Made by a program: the position numbers and the translations under genes. The notes under the pieces are model-generated. The model saw only the letters and a program-made list of their open reading frames with translations. It was not told the origin of the DNA and ran no database searches. Positions 13,781 to 16,743 of a DNA stretch of 16,743 nt are shown piece by piece. This DNA is from Acidobacteriota bacterium (GTDB lineage: Bacteria; Acidobacteriota; Terriglobia; Bryobacterales; Bryobacteraceae). The number at the start of each line of letters is the position of its first letter. Positions within the stretch are counted from its first letter, which is position 1. The stretch is taken from the NCBI GenBank assembly GCA_947466555.1, contig CANIFK010000023.1:1-16743 (forward strand), in the 5' to 3' direction.

Positions 13781-14601
13781 GCGCCGATCTCCTGCAACGC
13801 CTTCTCGAGTTCATCTTTGGTCGGCGCAACGCCGTGGAACTTCGGATTGTTCTCCATGAAGGAGACACCCTTGCCCTTGATGGTGTGGGCAATCAGCACG
13901 GTCGGCTTGCCCTTGAAGGCGGCCGCGTCAGCAAATGCTTTCTGCAGGGCAGCAAAGTCGTGGCCATCCACTTCGATCGTGTTCCAGCCCGACGCCCGCC
14001 ATTTATCGGCTAGCGGCTCCAGTTCCATGATGTCCTTCACGAAACCGTCCAGCTGAATCTTGTTGTAGTCTACGATCGCAACGATGTTGTCCACTTTGTG
14101 AAACGCGCCATACATGGCCGCTTCCCAAATCTGGCCTTCCTGGATTTCGCCGTCGCCAAGCAACACGTAGACACGCGTCGTGGACTTGTCCAGCCTGGCC
14201 GCTTCGGCCATACCCAACCCTAGCGAAAGGCCCACGCCCAAGGAACCAGTGGACGCTTCCAGCGCCGGAATAAACCGTCTGTCGGGATGGCCCTGATAAA
14301 TGGAGCCGATACTGCGCAGCGTGTTCAGGCTGTCGGCCGGCGTATAGCCCGCTTCGGCGAAGACACCATACAGAACGGGGGCAGCGTGGCCTTTGGAAAG
14401 AATGAAGCGGTCGCGCTCCGGCCACGTCGGATTCGCCGGATCGTGCCGCATGACATCAAAATAGAGGGTCACCAGCGTTTCGACGGCTGACAAGGAACCG
14501 CCGGGATGCCCCGACTTGGCGGCGGCAATCATTGTGACAATGTGCCGGCGCACCCGTTTGGCGATTGCTTGCAACTCGCCAATATCGCTCGTTTTATTCA
14601 T
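13777..14601 (-). CDS. Transketolase, N-terminal (ThDP-binding) subunit
   Basis: 274-aa first half of a split transketolase. Diagnostic segments are S-G-H-P-G-G (30-35), L-S-K-G-H-A (69-73), T-G-S-L-G-V-G (118-124) and the ThDP/Mg motif G-D-G-E-I-Q-E-G (149-156) through Asn180 in D-Y-N-K. This is the pyrophosphate-binding domain; the pyrimidine domain is on the next gene, which overlaps by four bases, so the subunits are likely made in equal amounts. It is the first gene of the leftward array and starts 73 bases from the divergent TPR gene. AAAGAG three to four bases before ATG is a weak ribosome-binding site. Length agrees with other separate N-subunits. Confidence 0.94.
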   Translation of the reverse strand: MNKTSDIGELQAIAKRVRRHIVTMIAAAKSGHPGGSLSAVETLVTLYFDVMRHDPANPTWPERDRFILSKGHAAPVLYGVFAEAGYTPADSLNTLRSIGSIYQGHPDRRFIPALEASTGSLGVGLSLGLGMAEAARLDKSTTRVYVLLGDGEIQEGQIWEAAMYGAFHKVDNIVAIVDYNKIQLDGFVKDIMELEPLADKWRASGWNTIEVDGHDFAALQKAFADAAAFKGKPTVLIAHTIKGKGVSFMENNPKFHGVAPTKDELEKALQEIGA

Positions 14602-14674
14602 AGAATCTCTTTACTCTAACATTTTGGTACCCCTAACCTGCATTACCATGTAGCAAAGGCTATCCGGAGGATTT
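14602..14674. promoter_or_regulatory. Divergent intergenic region between transketolase and TPR genes
   Basis: These 73 bases must hold the promoters of the leftward transketolase/two-component array and of the rightward TPR/oxidoreductase pair. They are more AT-rich than their surroundings. On the plus strand, GGAGG at 14666-14670 sits four bases before ATG 14675 and is the clearest Shine-Dalgarno in the window. I see TA-rich stretches but no -35/-10 pair I would defend on either strand. The sequence CTAAC occurs twice in the same orientation, about 10 bases apart. No hairpin or riboswitch is apparent. Confidence 0.5.
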
Positions 14675-16297
14675 ATGCGCGCTACGTTCCTTTTACTCTT
14701 TGCTTCTCTGCTGCTGCCCGCCCAGAATGCAGCCGATACCGCCAGCCACTGCGTGGTGGTCAGTGAGGGCGCACCGCCACTCCCCGCCCGGCTCATGGAA
14801 GGGCAGGGAAAGATCGATTTCCCCATCACCACTTCCAACCCGGAAGCCCGCAAATTCTTTGAGCAAGGCGTCGCCCAGATGCACTCGTTCTGGGCCCGTG
14901 AAGCCGAACGCAGCTTCCTCCAGGCCGCTCAACTGGACCCCGCCGCACCCATGCCTTGGTGGGGTGTCGCCATGGTGGCCAATGGCGACTACCGCCCCCA
15001 TTTCCAACTCGTCCGCGACAAACACCTCCCCGGCACACTCCCCTCTACCGCCAACGGCAAACGGGCCCTTGCCGCCGCCAAACGGGCGATGGAACTCGCC
15101 GCCGTTCCCGGAAAAGCCACCGACATGGAAAAACTCTTTATCGATTCCATCTGGGCCCGCCGCAATCCTGATTCCGCCGACCCCGACGCCGCATACGTTG
15201 CCGGCCTCCGCAAAATCGCCGCCGCCAATCCCAAGGACGTCGAATCCCGCACCTTCCTCGCCCTCCATCTGATGGACGGCTTCAACACCCCCGCCCGCGA
15301 TCCGCGCCCCGGCAGCATGGAGTCCGTCGAAATCCTCCGGCAGCTCGCCAAGGACTTCCCGGAACACCCCGGCGTGCATCACTACATCATCCACGGCTGG
15401 GAAGGGTCCAACTTCGCCAAGGACGCCTGGGACAGCTGCAAACAGTACGCCGCGCTCGTTCCCAACATCCCGCACGCCCTCCACATGCCCGGCCACATCT
15501 ACGCCCAGACCGGCAAACTGAAGGAAGCGCAAAACTCCTTCACGGTCGCCGCCGCTCTCGAGCGCAAATACATGGCCGAAGATAAGGACTACGGCAACGG
15601 CCACCATGGCCACAACGTCCATTTCCTCGCCGTCTCGCTCTCCGCCGATGGCCAGTTCGATGCCGCCATCACCGCCGCCAAGGAACTCCTCACCTACGCC
15701 GAAACCGACAAGGAAAAGAAGACACCCGACGCCTATCGCACCGCCTTCCGCCAGGGCTCCTTCGCCATGGTTCGGACGCTGGTTTGGGGCGAAAAGTGGG
15801 ATGAGATCCTCACCGGCTCCCTCCTGCCGGACCTCGCCACCCCTCGTGAAAAGTTCTGGCGGCACTGGGCGCGCGCGCTGGCCTTTAGCGCGAAGAAGGA
15901 CGCGGCCTCCGCGACCACCGAACTTGCCGCCATGCGCACTGTGCAACTCGGCTTCAAGGATCAAGTAAAGGTCGCCCCGCCCCGTGAGTTCGAAGTCGCG
16001 CTCGAGGATGTGCAGGGCTTCATCTATCTGGCTCAGGGCAAGAACAAGCGTGCCTGGAAGACCCTTGAAATGGCGACCAATGCCGAACGCGCCTTGCGCT
16101 ACAACGAACCGCCCATTTATCCTCGTCCCGTTGCCGAAGCCTGGGGCCAGGCCGCTCTCCGCGCCGGCGATCGGAAGCTTGCTGAGAAGGCTTTCCGCAT
16201 TGCGCTCCACGAACTCCCGGAGAGCCGCATCGCCGTCGATGGTCTGCGCCAGTTAACCTCCCGGCGCCAGGACGCCGCCATCCCCGGCGGGAACTAG
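14675..16297 (+). CDS. Exported tetratricopeptide-repeat protein with conserved His-pair motifs
   Basis: 540-aa protein with an N-terminal signal peptide (M-R-A-T-F-L-L-L-F-A-S-L-L-L-P-A, cleavage near Ala16-Ala20), so periplasmic or secreted. The rest is mainly helical repeats: an early TPR-like unit ends E-R-S-F-L-Q-A-A-Q-L-D-P (78-89), and later units include T-G-K-L-K-E-A-Q-N-S-F (279-289) and a C-terminal G-D-R-K-L-A-E-K-A-F-R-I-A-L. Distinctive His motifs are H-Y-I-I-H (236-240), H-M-P-G-H-I-Y (270-276) and H-H-G-H-N-V-H-F-L (310-318). The same trio occurs in a TPR family I recall from many environmental bacteria, whose function is not established. The first two pairs are exactly 34 residues apart, one TPR length. 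ATG follows a strong GGAGG. Its TAG stop abuts the TTG of the next gene. Confidence 0.88.
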   Translation: MRATFLLLFASLLLPAQNAADTASHCVVVSEGAPPLPARLMEGQGKIDFPITTSNPEARKFFEQGVAQMHSFWAREAERSFLQAAQLDPAAPMPWWGVAMVANGDYRPHFQLVRDKHLPGTLPSTANGKRALAAAKRAMELAAVPGKATDMEKLFIDSIWARRNPDSADPDAAYVAGLRKIAAANPKDVESRTFLALHLMDGFNTPARDPRPGSMESVEILRQLAKDFPEHPGVHHYIIHGWEGSNFAKDAWDSCKQYAALVPNIPHALHMPGHIYAQTGKLKEAQNSFTVAAALERKYMAEDKDYGNGHHGHNVHFLAVSLSADGQFDAAITAAKELLTYAETDKEKKTPDAYRTAFRQGSFAMVRTLVWGEKWDEILTGSLLPDLATPREKFWRHWARALAFSAKKDAASATTELAAMRTVQLGFKDQVKVAPPREFEVALEDVQGFIYLAQGKNKRAWKTLEMATNAERALRYNEPPIYPRPVAEAWGQAALRAGDRKLAEKAFRIALHELPESRIAVDGLRQLTSRRQDAAIPGGN

Positions 16298-16743
16298 TTG
16301 GCCCGGATTCGCATTGCGGGAGCCGGCCTCGCCGGCTCCGCCGCGGCCATCGCCGCTATGCAGTGCGGCGCCGCTGTTCGCCTGTGGGACCCCTCCCGGG
16401 TCCCCAAACATAAAGTCTGCGGCGAATTCCTCACCCCTGAAATCCGCCCGGTTCTGGAGCGGTTAAAGCTCTGGGATGCCTTTCTCGCCCAGGAACCGGC
16501 GCGGATGGAACGAATGCGCCTCGTCTTCGGCAACCGCTCGGCTAATGGCCGCTTCGCCGAACCGGCGTACGGCCTAAGCCGTTACCGGCTTGATGCGCTG
16601 CTACGCGGGGAAGCCGAAGTTCGTGGTGCTCAAATCATCGCCGAACGCGTCCCTGGTACTGTCGATATCACCGCGCACGGCCGCCAGTTCGCAGCTCCGG
16701 GTAAGGACCGCCTCTTCGGCTTCAAAGCCCACTTTCGCGGGCC
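16298..16743 (+). CDS. FAD-dependent oxidoreductase, geranylgeranyl-reductase type, 5' part
   Basis: The frame is open from TTG at 16298 to the window edge, giving about 148 residues; the 3' part is outside. The N-terminus has a dinucleotide-binding G-A-G-L-A-G followed by S-A-A-A-I-A-A, a Rossmann fold for FAD. Near residue 42 comes K-V-C-G-E-F-L-T-P-E, a motif of one branch of the geranylgeranyl-reductase/p-hydroxybenzoate-hydroxylase-like flavoproteins, and the visible end reads F-G-F-K-A-H-F, also typical. The start must be TTG: an in-frame TAG (the TPR gene's own stop) is immediately before it, and the next ATG would delete the FAD loop. With zero spacing, translation is probably coupled to the TPR gene. 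Substrate (prenyl chain, polyketide or other) cannot be told. Confidence 0.88.
   Translation, partial: MARIRIAGAGLAGSAAAIAAMQCGAAVRLWDPSRVPKHKVCGEFLTPEIRPVLERLKLWDAFLAQEPARMERMRLVFGNRSANGRFAEPAYGLSRYRLDALLRGEAEVRGAQIIAERVPGTVDITAHGRQFAAPGKDRLFGFKAHFRG

Noticed and set aside
14693..16210. 505-codon open frame on the minus strand opposite the TPR gene
   Set aside because: Its product is Gly-rich low-complexity sequence with no domain, as expected opposite a gene with strongly C-ending codons. The plus-strand gene has a signal peptide, repeats and a Shine-Dalgarno.

Overview
The window is compact, GC-rich bacterial chromosome carrying twelve complete genes and two genes cut by the window edges. 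The mix of products, the frequent secreted proteins and the codon choice suggest an Acidobacteriota genome of the Solibacteres/Bryobacterales type. That placement is my impression from gene content; there is no rRNA or marker gene here to prove it. No IS element, CRISPR array, tRNA, rRNA, prophage or integration site is visible, and intergenic DNA is scarce (no gap exceeds about 135 bp).

Left part (1-1966): the 3' end of a Gfo/Idh/MocA oxidoreductase runs rightward and meets the ribosome-assembly GTPase gene rsgA head-on, with interlocked stop codons. Behind rsgA lies a short divergent promoter region.

Centre-left (1967-9744, all rightward): a single-chain E1 of a branched-chain 2-oxoacid dehydrogenase (alpha and beta fused); a small exported protein of unknown function; an exported PQQ-type beta-propeller with an EF-hand inside it; a membrane-anchored PAS-GGDEF-EAL cyclic-di-GMP protein; and a nucleoside:H+ symporter-type MFS permease. 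The 118 bp before the cyclic-di-GMP gene holds an 18-bp dyad and a long hairpin capped by a GNRA-type tetraloop. The E1 and cyclic-di-GMP genes both have a -10-like box exactly six bases before ATG and no Shine-Dalgarno, so they may be leaderless.

Centre-right (14601 down to 9741, all leftward): a tight array of split transketolase (N and C subunits, ATGA overlap), a small soluble HisKA_3 sensor kinase lacking any sensor domain, a NarL/FixJ response regulator, an amidohydrolase and a secreted protein. The first five look like one transcription unit coupling a pentose-phosphate enzyme to a two-component system, the most intriguing arrangement here. This array also meets its rightward neighbour (the permease) with interlocked stops.

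Right end (14675-16743, rightward): an exported TPR protein with repeated His pairs, followed with no spacer by the 5' part of an FAD-dependent oxidoreductase of the geranylgeranyl-reductase type that continues outside the window.

I see no clearly novel defence or mobile system. The points most worth checking are the transketolase/two-component operon, the altered EAL active site, the hairpin region at 6034-6114, and the His-pair TPR protein.
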